Notes: generated by a model from the letters alone, not told the origin. A DNA stretch of 64,000 bases from Cunninghamia lanceolata (GCA_027924645.1 BSBN01000849.1:13028859-13092858), one strand, 5' to 3'. Shown: positions 47,285 to 60,058, counted from the stretch's first letter. Translations and numbers: made by a program.

Positions 47285-48778
47285 AATGGGAAAGGTGCTA
47301 TGATTGAGGAGTATTCTTCTTTAATGAAGAATCATACTTGGGATTTGGTTCCTCTTCCTAAGGGAAGAAAGTTGGTTCGATGCAAGTGGGTGTATCATAC
47401 CAAGTATGTAGCTGATGGTTCTATTTATAAGTATAAGGCTCGTCTACTGGCTAAGGGCTTCTCTCAAGTTGAAGGTATTGACTATTCTGAGACTTTTTCT
47501 CCTATAGCTAAGATGGATTTTGTTCATCTTGTACTTTCATTTGATGCATCTCAGGGTTGACCAGTGTATCAAATGGATGTGAAGAGTGCCTTCTTGCATG
47601 GTGATCTTTAGGAGGAGATCTATATGGGTTAGCCACCAATATTTGTATAGGACCCTTCACTTGTTTACAAGCTAAGGTGTTCATTGTATGGTCTCAAACA
47701 AGCTCCTCGGGCTTGGAATGAGAAGATGGATAGTTTTCTAATTGTATCTAGATTCACTAGATGTCAATCCGATCCTACAGTTTATATTCAGAGACATGGG
47801 GGGGATCTTATCATACTTTTTCTTTATGTGGATGACTTGATTCTCATAGGGATTTCTTCTGCCATGATTAAGGATATTCAAGGAGCTTTGATGGAGCATT
47901 TTGATATGACTAACCTTGGTCTATTGCATTACTTCCTTGGTCTTCAGATTCATCAGTCTTCTGTCGGTATTTCTATCTTTTAGCAAAAGTATGCTCTTGA
48001 TTTGCTTCAGAGATTTAGGATGGCTGACTGCAAGCCAGCCCCTACTCCTTTTCAGTTAGATGTTGTGTTGTCTACCACTTGCACTACTCCATTAGTTGAT
48101 GCTACCTTGTATCAGTAGTTGGTTGGCAGCCTTCTGTACTTGACACATAGTCATCCTGATATCTCATTTACAGTTGGTCTTGTCTCCCTTTTCTCTCAAG
48201 ATCCTCATGAGAGTCATTGGAAGGCAGCCAAATGTATCTTGAGATATATTCAGGGCACTACATAGTTTGGTATTCACTATACATCAGGAGCTACTGAGAT
48301 TGTGGGCTTCACTAACTCAGATTGGGCTAGTGATGTTAATGATCGAAAGTCCACTTCTGGCTTTGTCTTTTGTCTTGGTTCTAGTCTAATTTCTTAGTCT
48401 TGCAAGAAAACTGCTATTGCATTATCATCAACTAAGGCTAAGTATTGAGGAGCAGTCTTGGCTAGTCAAGAGATTCTTTGGCTTTGACAATTGATGGCTG
48501 AGTTTGGATTTCCTGCTGATCATCCCACTTCTCTTTGGTGTGACAATCAGAGTGCCATTCATATTTCTTGCAACCCAATGGAGCATCAGCGCACTAAGCA
48601 TATTGAGATCCACATGCACTTTATTAGGCAGCTCATTTAGGAGGGTGTTCTTAGTTTGGAGTATTTGCCTATGGAGTAGCAGGTTGTAGACATCTTCACT
48701 AAACCTTTGGCATCTCCTCGCTATCTCTTGTTGCGATCAATGTTAGGGGTGAAGGAAGTTGTCCTTAGGGGGTCTTGA
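47285..48778 (+). pseudogene. copia reverse transcriptase and RNase H (broken)
   Basis: RT motifs run from HTWDLVPLPKGRKLV through YKARLLAKGFSQVEG and [14 protein letters not shown] to [16 protein letters not shown] and the intact active-site box LYVDDLILIG (about 47822-47850). RNase H shows DWASDVNDRKSTSGF, CDNQSAIHIS and HQRTKHIEIH. Stops occur at 47558, 47608, 47630, 47648, 47981, 48116, 48262 and several later sites, many where Gln or Trp is expected. A Pro/Asp/His-rich linker (46990-47210) separates integrase and RT, and the frame shifts within 47215-47300. Confidence 0.9.
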
Positions 48779-48999
48779 GTAGTCCTCCTTCCTTTCACTT
48801 TTTGCTTTTTAGCATTTTCAATTTTTCTCTCTTTTGGAGAGGAGTTTTCTCCCACAGAGTTTTTCTGCTTTTCTCCGTTTGTGAGAGATTTTTTTTTTTT
48901 TGCATTGTAAATGGGTACCTAACATGGTTGTGTAGCCGGGACCCATATTGCATCTTGATTTTGAATAATAATTCTCCCTAAGTTTGCACTTAAGGGGGG

Positions 49000-49233
49000 T
49001 GTTAGTGTGTTAAGTTTTTAACATAGAGATAATTAGTTTTTCCCGTAGGGTGGTTTTTCCCGTCATGGGTAGTTTTCCCACCCGTTAAATATTTCATGCC
49101 TTTAAAAGGCTTGTACATTATGTATTTTATCATCTCATCATATATTTTCTTTTCTGGTGAAATAGCTTTGTGATGTTGCTTCTCTCTTTGTGAAGGTTTT
49201 GATGAGCAAATTGGATCCATGGGTATGTTAACA
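49000..49233 (+). repeat. 3' LTR of the short-LTR copia element
   Basis: 234 bp, same ends as the 5' LTR, directly preceded by the polypurine tract and followed by TCTAC. Confidence 0.95.
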
Positions 49234-50035
49234 TCTACCATCTTAATGCAGGTCCTATTAGCCTTCACCCCAAAATGCAAGATTTGTGCCTTCCAATTTA
49301 TTTTTAGGATGTATTTGAGATATAGAGCAACCATATGATATTACAAAGGTCAAGTACTATGGTGTGCAACTTTTCATGAAGGAACTATATAACATTGGCT
49401 CTCAAGATGGGTGTCATAGATAGCTTTGGATAGAGTCCGTACTTCAATGCTAGCTCTAGAGATGCCTCACAAAAATAGCTCCAGAGATGCCTCATAAAAC
49501 TAGCTCCAAAGTTTCAACTTTGGAGTTGCTACATATAAATAGCTCTAGAATCCTATCCCTAGAGTTATCATTTCAAAGTTTTCTCAAGAGCTCCTATGCA
49601 GAACTGGCCCCTAAGTATCTAAGTTGTGAAATTGTTACATAGAATTGGCTTCAAAATTATTGTTTCAAAAAGGGCTCTCAAGTTTAGATAGCTCAAAATT
49701 ATTTTAGCATGCCTCTCAAGTATTTGATATAAAATTATATGATACTTTTGTGGAATGGAATTGGTGGACCATACTTCTACAAAAACCTAATCTACATGAC
49801 ATAAAAGATGGAAGAAGTTTTGGAAAAAAATTAATATTATTATTTTTTAAATAATAAAATATGGTATAAGGTAAGAGGGGGCTAGCTAGACATAGGGGCC
49901 ACATGTTAAAGTTTACTATTTTATTGCCTTTTAGCTCCACTTGTAACTCTTATCTCATTTCCTAAAATCTTAGGATTTTCCATGTGAAAAGGGGGTTTAC
50001 ATAATATCTAAAGCAGACACCATTTATATTATTTA
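49234..50035 (+). mobile_element. Non-coding repeat R, copy 3, right part
   Basis: Continues R copy 3 exactly where it stopped at 43448 (TCTAC repeated). It contains the GCTCTAGAG array and the GTATAAGGTAAGAGGGGGC block, and ends in the CCATGTGAAAAGGGGGTTTAC segment shared with copy 2. Confidence 0.8.
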
Positions 50036-50542
50036 TTCCTAAAGATCTAAGGATATAAAGGGGGCACCTCTTTTAGTTTTTGTTTTATTTATTATGCCAA
50101 AGGCATTCCATATTTTAGAGTGAGACATATTTTAGAAATCAACAGTTGACATTTTGTTAGACTCGTGCAAGATAATTGAAAGGTTCCTCATTGTTTGATT
50201 TCATCGATGGTATTTTAGTCACTTTTTTTTCTAAACTCGTCAGTTGTTCTCACACTGAGAAAAAAATCATGTTAGAAAAATTCGCATGTCATTTAAATTT
50301 CCCTCGCCAGATACTCTTGGACATGGCACTAATGTGAGATTATAGCATTGCAAGTTTGCAATTTAATGGAACCCACCATGTTTCTCTTTGTCAAGCCTTC
50401 CTGGTTGAAGCCCCTAGATATCAGTGTTTTCTCCTCAATAGGTGAGCAATAGTGGCACGACTTTCCCAATCCCAATGCAACCAAGCATCACCATATGGGG
50501 TTTCAATTTGTCACCTATTAGATCAAGGATGAGGGTTCAAGT
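50036..50542. other. Spacer before the DELLA relic
   Basis: Mostly non-coding. From about 50485 the frame of the next entry continues upstream with one stop (HHMGFQFVTY, stop, IKDEGSS), so part of the pseudogene may begin here. Confidence 0.4.
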
Positions 50543-50862
50543 GTGACACAATGGGGACCTATACAACAAGTGCCCACCATGGTTAACAGTGATGAGGGTG
50601 CTCAGGAGTTAGGCATTCATTTGGTGCATCTGCTGATGGTGTGCACTAAGGCTATTCAACAAAATGATTTGAAGATAGGAAGCACCATAGTGCAGGGGAT
50701 TGGGATGATGATGAGAAACCCTAGCAAAGAAATTATTGCCATCAATTCTATTTTTCAACTACATTGTCTACTTTATAGTGACTCCTTCGAATCATCCCCA
50801 ATTGACGACATGCTCAAGTCCATGAGGAGCCTCAAGCTCAAAATTTTGATGGTTGATTCTAT
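50543..50862 (+). pseudogene. DELLA-like GRAS pseudogene, 5' part
   Basis: The frame reads ELGIHLVHLLMVCTKAIQQ, the first leucine-rich segment of a GRAS domain as in DELLA repressors of gibberellin signalling (the usual form has GIRLVH and MACAEA). After about 45 residues it jumps to INSIFQLHCLL, PIDDMLKSMRSLKLKILMV, which belongs some 200 or more residues later in a normal GRAS domain. The VHIID and second leucine-rich parts are therefore deleted. The start shown is not an ATG, and the DELLA motif itself is not seen. The frame is cut at 50863 by a Sirevirus; the C-terminus resumes beyond 59948. DELLA is favoured over other GRAS classes by these motifs. Confidence 0.75.
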
Positions 50863-51305
50863 TGTTAGAGTAGTGAGGATACTGAGAGGGGGGGTGAATC
50901 AATATCCAAGATATTTATTTTTCTTTTAGTAGAAATAATTGTAGATTCTGATTTGAATTCCAGATAAAAACATTCAACTGAATTGATCAAATGCATATGT
51001 CCATTGAATAAAATAAATATGTATGATTATATGCAGATATGAAACTGAAATATTCAATAACAAATTGAAAGCATACCATAGAAATTAAAGACATGGTGAT
51101 TTGTCCTTAGTGGAAAGCCCCTGGCATAAAACCACTCAAAAAAGTGCCTCACTGGCTTACAACTTGCCTCACTGGCATTATAACAAAACTGTCATATGAA
51201 AATTTACATACAGAGGGATACTCTATTTTGCTTCACTCCTTACTGATATAATATCAATAATTGATGAACAAACTTTTGTACTCACTACATTATTCACACT
51301 ATATG

Positions 51306-51357
<52 letters not shown>

Positions 51358-52812
51358 CATGTACAAAAAACATATTTTGTTTCTCTATTTTTCAGGTAAA
51401 ACTTCTTTTAGGAGGTTTCATAACTGTTATATAGTTTGTCTAATCGAATACCCAAAACATTTTCAGTTATAAACCAAAAACGGGTAAGATATGTCAAATC
51501 GAAGTCATAAAGCCTCATAAACAACATACTGAATGCTCGTCATAAATAGAACAATGTCTTCATGGTTTATGTTTGCCAAAACCCTAACCAGGGTTGAAAC
51601 CCCGATTCATATTACTTAAATCGAAGATTTCTAACAGCAAAAAACAAATGTATTCTTTTCAAAAAAATGTCTCAAAAGACACATTTCCCCTGAATCATTC
51701 ATGAAAACCTATAACTACCAGAATAAAACTTTGTGCAAGAGTAATCATAACTGCCATAGTAAAAATAGCTGAAATAAGAGAAGGAAAATCATGACAATAT
51801 CACCTACTGCCAAAAGTCAAACCGATTACCGTGAAATCTAGAACTTCCATCCATAAAACCTCATCATTTCTGCGTAGGGTATGAAACCTTAAGAAAGAAG
51901 CGTATAACCAAAGCTCAAACAATATCATATGAAGAAAAAGAAACAAGGAATCCCTTTTTCCCACTAGTCACCATGTAACCGGAACTACAGGTAACCCTAA
52001 AGAGACCGGTGACTTTTAATGAAGAAAGATTTGCACTTTACCATGAAGAAAATTCCATAAACATGTTTGGGAGGTCACCACTTAAAAACATGCTGATGGA
52101 GAATGTGTGTAATATATGGTGCTCACTAGGAGAATGATACAAGAGACAGCCGACCATGGTAAATCACTTAAACAACATTGCAAACCTTAGACCGTGGCTC
52201 ACAAGGAATAATAAAAATTATTGCCATGTGTATCAATATCACTACAGTAGTGCATCATGAATATGTGAAAATGATTAAAGAAGCCAACCCATGTTGAACG
52301 GATCAAGACATCAATGCACATAAAGATGCCTTATAGAGAATGCTAACCCAAGCAATACTAAACATGAACCCAAGATCAATGATTGTTGTCATAATAGCAC
52401 AATGCCCACTGAAACATAGTGCAAACCAATCTGATCATCAATACCTGTTATTGTAGAACAAAATATCATAGAGGCCACATAGGCAAACCCTGAAGCATTA
52501 TCCGAGCAAAAGAAATGTTATGCAAACTATAACAAACCAACAATATCATAAGGATGCTTTTGACAAAGAAACCAAGTTGTCCACCATCAATATCCTGAAG
52601 ATGCTTTTGTGAGATTTTGTGATCAATAAAGAAACCAAACTGTCAAACCAAGTTGACGAACTAATATCATGTATTAATGTCATGTCTTCCAAAGGAACAT
52701 AGATAGACCACAAAGTGCAAGGTGCAAGAGCATGAAACCCAACATCATAAAACCAACAAAACCATGTGTTTGAACATCAGGGACAACAACTAAGAGAAGA
52801 AGGAAACCAACA
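50863..52812 (-). repeat. 3' LTR of the minus-strand Sirevirus
   Basis: On the minus strand it starts TGTTGGTTTCC and ends CTCTAACA. It carries a (CA)n(TA)n run at about 51309-51357 that is mostly missing from the other LTR. Confidence 0.92.
51309..51357 (+). repeat. (CA)n(TA)n microsatellite
   Basis: About 32 bp of CA followed by about 16 bp of TA inside the LTR; the right LTR has only a short ATATAT at the same place, so it expanded after insertion. Confidence 0.9.
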
Positions 52813-53174
52813 ATACTCCCCCTTTGTCCATGATGGGAAAACATGAAAAACACAGCAACAACATCTTTGATTCTTCTCCCCCTTTTTGTCATTAGGACAA
52901 AGGGAGGGCATAAAAGCAAATGGCTGCAATATACAGAAAAACTTAAAAGAAGAATAGATCAATCATACCAAGACTGTCACAGCATCGAGAATGATCTGGA
53001 AGATTTGAAACAAGAAGAGCATATCAGTACCAGAAAGAAATAATAGCAAGTAGAAATAGACAACAACTTAGGAGACTGTCGATGAGAAACCAAGAGAACT
53101 AGTACATGAAGCTGAAAACTGTTAGGCATAGAAATATGCAAGAATCTGCCCCAGAGTCCAAAATCTAAGAAACA

Positions 53175-54760
53175 TTAATGCAGAGAAGAAAAGGAGAGAA
53201 CCCCAAGCTTATCCCTGAGACCCTCAAAAACTGCTCTGGGAAGTGGTTTAGTAAATATATCAACCACTTGATCAGCTGAAGAAACATAGTCCAATATAAC
53301 ATCATTTAGGAGAACTTTATCACGAAGTAAATGATATCTGATATCAATATGCTTGGTACGAGAATGCACCACAAGATTTTTAGAGATATTGATTTCACTG
53401 ACATTATCACATAGAATTCTGATAGGCTTACAAACAGTAATCTTGTAATCATTCAAAGTCTGAACCATCCAAAGGATCTGAGTGCAACAAGAGGTGGCTA
53501 CAATATATCCAACCTCAGCTATAGATAGAGAAATAGAATCTTGTTTTTTTCTATGCCAAGCAACTAGCCTTCCACCAAGAAAGAAAGCACCACCTGAAGT
53601 GCTTTTTCTATCATCAAGACTACCAGCCCAAATAGCATCTGTGTATGCTGTCAGTGTAAAATCTGAATGCCTAGAATACCAAAATCCATAATCAATTGTT
53701 CCTTGTATATATTTAAGGATCCTTTTTACTACATTTAAATGAGCTTGCTTAGGAGCAAATTGAAATCTAGCTACTAAACAAACCACATGCATTATGTTGG
53801 GTCTAGTGGCAGTCAAATACAACAAGCTACCTATCATAAACCTATAAAAAGTATGATCAATATAAGGATTGTCAACATCAGCACTTAGTTTGCAACCAAT
53901 TTCTATAGGTGTGTACTAACAGGATTACATTCATTCATCTAAAACCATTTCAACATTTCTTTTGCATATTTTGTTTGAGAAAGAAATATACCTTCTTTGA
54001 GTTAGGAAACCTGTAAACCAAGAAAAAATGAAAGTTCACCCAGCATTGACATTTCAAACTTTGCAGTCATAACCTGTGGAAAATATAGGCTGAGTTCATT
54101 ATCATCACTGCCAAAAATAATGTCATCCACATAGACAACCACTATTAAGATGGAATCGTTTTTGGTCATAAAGTACAAATTACTATCAGCACCACCTCTA
54201 GTGAACCCTTGTGACTGTAAATGTTTGTCTAGTTTAGCATACCAATCTCTAGGAGCTTGTTTAAGCCCATAAAGAGCCTTTTTCAACCTGTAAACATGAT
54301 GGGGTTTGTCCTTGCTAACAAAACCTTCCGGCTGATCCATATATACCTCCTCTTCTAAGTCTCCATTTTAAAAAGTTGTTTTTACATCCATTTGATAGAC
54401 CTTGAATTTTTTATAAACAGAATATGCAAGAAACAGTCTAATTGCTTCTATTCTAGCTACAGGAGCAAAGGTTTCATCAAAATCGACACCTTCTATCTAA
54501 GAATAACCCTTACACACTAGTCTAGCTTTGTTTTGAATAAAAACTCCATTTTCATCAATTTTGTTCCTGAAAACCCATTTAGCCCCAATAATATTTTTAT
54601 CTTTTGGTCTTGGGACAAGTTCCCAAGTGTTATTTTTCTCTATCTGGGCTAACTCATCTAACATAGCTTGAACCCACAAGTTATCTTTACTAGCTTCAGC
54701 ATAGGTTTTAGGTTCTAATTGAGACACTAGACAAATATGAACCTGCTAATTTGCTTGAGC
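53175..54760 (-). pseudogene. copia reverse transcriptase and RNase H (broken)
   Basis: On the minus strand RT starts at about 54727 (NNTWELVPRPKDKNIIGAKWVF), has breaks near 54495 and 54370, and continues as [19 protein letters not shown] with the active-site box [10 protein letters not shown] intact at about 54142-54110. RNase H (53175-53837) has DAIWAGSLDDRKSTSGGAFF, RILCDNVSEINIS and HSRTKHIDIRYH. Its first block reads AIW where Asp-Trp is usual (DADW), which would remove an active-site acid. The frame between 53837 and 54002 is lost. Confidence 0.9.
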
Positions 54761-55059
54761 AATTTTTCTTCTAGTTTGTATGCCAGAATCTAAGTCACCA
54801 ATAACATGTTCACTTGGATTAATCTTTTGCAACAATCTTCTAGGAGTATAAATAGAAGATTTAGAAGGAGTATTAGTTTTAGGACTTACTGATTATCCTT
54901 GAGGCACTCCGAGATCTGATTCTTCTTCAGATTTCTCTGACTCTTCTTTTGTGCTTCGCTCTTCTTGAATGATTTCTTCAACTTGTTGAAACTGAGGTTG
55001 TTGTTCTTGCTGCAAATTCTCAACCACTTTGACATTAGAGCTTTCAACTATTCTTCTTA

Positions 55060-56600
55060 ATCTCTTATTATAACATTTGTAAGACTTGCTATGAGTAGAG
55101 TAACCTAGAAAGATCCCTTCATCACATCATGATTCAAAACTTCCTAGATGATCTTCTCTTCTTATATAACATTTGCTACCGAAGATTTTAAAATAAAATA
55201 TATTAGCTGTGTTACCATACCAAAGTTCATAGGATGTGTACTTGGTTTTGACCCTTATTTGTACCTTGTTTAAGGTATAAATAGTTGTACATGAACTGCT
55301 TCTTTCCAGAAAGCATTTTATAGTCCAGCATCATGAAACATAGTTCTAGCCATCTCTTTTACCAAGTCCTATTCTTTCTTTTAGCCACCCCATTTTGTTG
55401 AGGTGTTCTAGGAGCTGCAAACTATCTTTTTATGCCATGTTTTTCACAATATTTGAGAAAAATGGTAGAAGTATATTCTCCTCCATTATCAAACCTTAAA
55501 TATTTCAGTTTTAAATTTGTTTCTCTCTTTACCATGCTTTTAAAGATCTTAAATTTTTCTAAAGCCTCAGACTTATGCTTTAAAAAAGTAACCCAAGTCA
55601 TTCTTGTGTAATCATCTATGAATAACATAAAATATCTTTCACCATTCAAATATTTTATTCTGGTTGGACCACATAAGTCAGTGTGAACCAACTAGAGAGG
55701 TTCTGTAGCAAATTGTTCTTTATATTTATGAACATTTCTTGTTTGTTTACCTTGCTGACACTCTTTGCAAATCAGATTTTTAGGCTTAGAAATAGCAAGC
55801 ATATGTCTAACATTTTTGTTGTGACTGATTTTAACTAAGTTATCAAAATTTATATACCCCAACCTCCTATTGCAGAGTTTACTTTCCTCAATTTGACTCA
55901 TAAAGCATAAATTGTTTTTGCATTCATTAGCAGATCCATGCATATTATAAATGTTACCTTTAGTTCTCAAACTTGAAGCAATGACTTGTTTTGAATTTTT
56001 GAGAATCTTGCAACCTTGTGATGTAAAAACTACATCAAATCCACTATCACAAATCTGACTTACACTCAACAGATTATGAGTTAGTCCTTCAACAAAATAA
56101 ACATCTTCTAGAGGTGTGTTATCTTCTAAAAGAACTGTACCTTTTCCTATGATCTATAAACAATAATTATCACTGAATTTAACTGACCCACTTGAACAAT
56201 TTTCAAATGAAGTAAATTTACTTCTATCCCAAGTCATATGATGGGAACATCCACTATCTATAACACAGATTTTATTTTTCTTTACATGAAATGCAACTTC
56301 AACAATCATAGCCTTGCTATTTTTGGGCACCCATTTCATTTTGAGTAGCTTAGTAAGAGAAACAATATCTAATTTACAAAACTTGGCAATATGTCCAAGT
56401 TCTTTGCAGTTGAAGCATCTTATCTTGTTTAGAAAATTAAAGGTCATGCCATTCAAAAAATTGGGCTGCTTTCTAAAAACAAACTTACATTCAGTTGCTC
56501 TATGCCCATATCGATAACAATAAAAACAATAACCAGAGAATCTAAAAGGCATTTTACCTTTAAACTGATTATCATTAGAGCATTGACCTTTTGAGAAGCC
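55060..56600 (-). pseudogene. copia zinc knuckles, protease and integrase (broken)
   Basis: The open part at 56552-56154 has two knuckles, CFYCYRYGHRATEC and CFNCKELGHIAKFC, then the protease box CVIDSGCSHHMT with its Asp-Ser-Gly intact. The pre-integrase zinc region follows (NRRLGYINF, then CKECQQGK, 56069-55692). Integrase starts MVHTDLCGPTRIKYLNGERY and keeps LFIDDYTRMTWV and RFDNGGEY (55691-55422). Downstream of 55422 the frame breaks repeatedly. Stops separate the open parts. Confidence 0.88.
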
Positions 56601-57890
56601 TAGACCAGTTATGTCTTTATACTCTTCTTTTTACCTAGGATATCAGCAAGTTTATTGCTGCTGTTACACATTTCAAGTTCTTTTCTTCATTTAACTATTT
56701 CAGCCTCCTTGGAACAACACTCTTTATCCTTGAATTTTAACTGTTCTTGAGTATCTGAAAGAATTTTTTCTGTTTTCTTCAAGACTTAATTTTAAATCAG
56801 AAATCTATTTTTCTTGATCAGATATTAATTTGCTTTGCACTCCATTTTCATTTTTAAACCTTCTAATTTCACCAAAAGCACATTTTAACTCTTCTTCTAA
56901 GTCAACTTCATTTTTAGACATTTCTACTTGTTCTTCTTCTAGAGCAGCAATAATTGCTGCAATGAAGAGTGTTTCATCTATTTCATCAGAAGATTCCTCT
57001 GACGCACTGTCTGTTATTCTAGCAATTAGACTCCTTTTCTTAAAAGTACTTTTCTTGTTAATGTTGAAAGGTTTTTTCTTATACTATTTTCTATTATCTT
57101 CTTGTTCACTGTCAAGTTCTAGATTAGGACACTTTGCTGCATAATGTCCTATTTTTCCATAGTTGAAGCATTTAAAAGGTAATTTTCCTTTATATCTACT
57201 TGAGCCTCTTCTGAGTTTACTAACAAAAATAGATACATCTTCACTGATATTTTCAGTTTCATGACTAGTTTCAATTTCTTTTTTCACAGTTTTAAAAGAT
57301 GCTTCCTTAACTTCTTTACTGGGGTTTTCATTTTCTATTCTCATTTCATATGCAGTAAAGACTCCTAGAATGGAATCAATAGTTATAGTTTTTGGGTCTT
57401 TATCTTCAACCATAGAGGTTTGGAGTCATATTTGGGAGTTAGAGTTCATATGATCTTCATAACTATAGTTCTTTCTTCTAGTTTTTCCCCTAGACCTCTA
57501 ATAATATTGACAGTTTCCTGAACTCTTTGAAGATATTTAGCTATCTTTTCATCATCTTTCATTCTCATTCTTTCAAACCTTTCTCTAAGAGATTGTAACT
57601 TAGCCTCTTTGATGCTTTCATCTCCTTCATAAATATTTGAAAGTTTATCCCAAATACTTTTATCTTTTTCACATTCCATAACTTTATTTAAGACTTCATT
57701 AGTCAAACCACAACAAATAGCACTAGCAGCTTTTGAGTCACAATCAAGTGCCTTTTTTTCATCAGCATTAGATGGTTTGCCTTTGACAGTATAGCTAGTT
57801 TCAATGGCTTCCAGACATCATATCCTAAACCTTTGATATGATGAGTCATTCTATATTTCTAGAAAGTATAATCTGTACCATCAAATTATG
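56601..57890 (-). pseudogene. copia gag (broken)
   Basis: Minus-strand Gag begins near 57885 with FDGTDYTF, a stop where Trp is expected, then RMTHHIKGLGYDVW. It continues in DKLSNIYEGDESIKEAKLQS (57706-57446) and in a Lys/Glu-rich region ending in the knuckle CFNYGKIGHYAAKC (57413-57084), whose second Cys is Tyr. With the two knuckles in the next entry this gives three knuckle-like motifs, more than is usual. The stretch 56601-57083 is frame-broken and rich in Glu/Lys coiled-coil-like sequence. Confidence 0.82.
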
Positions 57891-58000
57891 GTGCCTTGGA
57901 TGAGGAAACACCATCTTGAAAACACAAGGTTACCTCTCAACCATGAATCCCATTAGGCTGATTATGCCTTAAAGGCAAAGGGTTTGGCTCTGATATCACT

Positions 58001-59947
58001 TGTTAGAGTGGTGAGGATACTGACAGGGGGGGTGAATCAGTATCCAAGATATTTATTTTTCTTTTAGTAGAAATAATTACAGATTATGATTTGAATTCTA
58101 GATAAAAACATTCAACTAAATTAATCAAATGCATATGTTGATTGAATAAAATAAATCTGTATGATTATATGCAGATATGAAACTGAAATATTCAATAACA
58201 AATTGAAAGCATACCACAGAAATTAAAGACACAGTGATTTATCCTGAGTGGAAAGCCCCTGGCATACAACCACTCGAAAAAGTACCTCACTGGCTTAAAA
58301 TCTCACTGATTACAGGCCTCATTGGCTTACAACTTGCCTCACTGGCATTATAACAAAACTGTCATATGAAAATTTACATATAGAGGGATACTCTATTTTT
58401 CTTCACTCCTTACTGATATAATATCAATAATGCATGAACAAACTTTTCTACTCACTACATTATTCACACTATAATGAGTAACATATATATATCATGTACA
58501 AAAAAAATATTTTGTTTCTCTATTTTTCAGGTAAAACCTCTTTTAGGAGGTTTCATAACTTTTATACAGTTTATCTAATTGAATATCCAAAAAAAATTCA
58601 GTTATAAACCAGAAACAGGTAAGATATGTCAAACCGGAGTCATAAAGTCTCATAAACAACATACTGAATGCTCATCATAAATAGAACAATATCTTCATGG
58701 TTTATGTTTTCCAAAACCCTAACCAAGGTTGAAACCCCAATTCATATTACTTAAATCAAAGATTTCTGGTAGCGAAAAATAATATGTATTCTTTTCAAAA
58801 AATATCTCAAAAGACACATTTCCCCTGAATCATTTACGATAGCCTATAACTGTCAAAATAAAACTTTGTGCAAAAGTAATCATAACTGTCACAGTAAAAA
58901 ATAGCTGAAATAAGAGAAGGGAAATCATGACAATATCACCTGCTGCCAAAAGTCAAACTGATTGCTGTGAAATCCAGAACTTCCATCCATAAAACCTCAT
59001 CATTTTTGCGTAGGGTATGAAACCCTAAGAAAGAAGTGTATATCTGAAGCTCGAATAATATCATATGAAGAAAAAGAAACAAAGAATACCTTTTTCCCAC
59101 TAGTCACCATGTGACCGGAACTACAGGTAACCCTAAAGAGACTGGTGACTTTTAATGAAGAAAGATTTGCACTTTACCATGAAGAAAATTCAATAAACCT
59201 ATTTGGGAGGTCACCACTTAAAAACATGCCGATGGAGAATGTGTGTAATATATGGTGCTCACTAGGAGAATGATACAAGAGACAGCCGACCATGGTAAAT
59301 CACCTAAACAACATTACAAACCTTAGACCATGGCTCACAAGGAATAATAAAAACTATTGCCATGTGTGTCAATATCACTACTATAGTGCATCATAAATAT
59401 GTGAAAATGATTAAAGAAGCCAACCCATGTTGAACGGATCAAGACATCAATGCACATAAAGATGCCTTATAGAGAATGCCAAGCCAAGAAATACTAAACA
59501 TGAATCCAAGATCAATTATTATTTCATAATAGCGCAATGCCCACTGAAACATAATGCAAACCAATCTAATCATCAATACTTGTTATTGTAGAACAAAATA
59601 TCATAGAGGCCACATAGGCAAACCCTTAAGCAGTATCCGAGCAAAAGAAATGTTATGCAAACTGTAACAAACCAACAATATCATAAGGATGCTTTTGACA
59701 AAGAAACCAACCTATCCACCATCAAGATCCTAAAGATGCTTTTGTGAGCTTTTGTGATCAATAAAGAAACCAAACTATCAAACCAAGTTGACGAATTAAT
59801 ATCATGTATTAATGTCATGTATTCCAAGAGAACATAGATAGACCACAAAGTGGAAGGTGCAAGAGCATGAAACCCAACATCATAAAACCAACAAAACCAT
59901 GTGTTTGAACATCAAGGACAACAACTAAGAGAAGAAGGAAACCAACA
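58001..59947 (-). repeat. 5' LTR of the minus-strand Sirevirus
   Basis: Matches 50863-52812 over its length. It has an extra copy of a GCCTCACTGGCTTA-type block near 58280-58345. Its last 600 bp on the plus strand are repeated twice more downstream as part of the 712-bp tandem array. Confidence 0.92.
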
Positions 59948-60058
59948 TCTCTCAAATCCTCCAAGCTTCCAGCCCATAGCACCGATAAACTACTAACTGA
60001 AATGCATATTGACAAAGTGATATGCAATCTAGTGGCCTGTGAAGGTCCTTTTCAAGTA
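59948..60058 (+). pseudogene. DELLA-like GRAS fragment, tandem copy 1
   Basis: Reads [20 protein letters not shown], then [11 protein letters not shown] in one frame. This is the GRAS segment before the SAW motif, next to where the 5' part was cut at 50862. Same as 60660-60770 and 61372-61481. Confidence 0.72.

Larger units (their letters stand above)
43449..49233 (+). mobile_element. Complete, inactivated copia retrotransposon with short LTRs
   Basis: A 5785-bp Ty1/copia element with 234-bp LTRs (43449-43682 and 49000-49233), primer site TGGTATTAGAGC (43683-43694), gag-pol in copia order, polypurine tract TAAGGGGGG (48991-48999), and perfect target duplication TCTAC (43444-43448 and 49234-49238). 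The LTRs differ at about 16 sites (7%). It lies inside R copy 3. Many stops prevent expression. Short LTRs and motifs separate it from the two Sireviruses; the exact lineage is not assigned. Confidence 0.95.
50863..59947 (-). mobile_element. Sirevirus-type copia retrotransposon inserted in the DELLA relic
   Basis: A 9085-bp minus-strand copia element with LTRs of about 1950 bp (50863-52812 and 58001-59947). The primer site (GCTCTGATATCA on the plus strand, 57987-57998) is beside the right LTR. Polypurine motifs with CTCCCCCTTT on the plus strand (52815-52828, and another near 52875) are beside the left LTR. Coding order on the minus strand is Gag, protease, integrase, RT, RNase H. Flanks are TCTAT (50858-50862) and TCTCT (59948-59952), a target duplication with one difference. 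The first 240 bp of the LTRs differ by about 7%. RT motifs and the doubled polypurine motif fit Sireviruses. All genes are broken. Confidence 0.93.
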
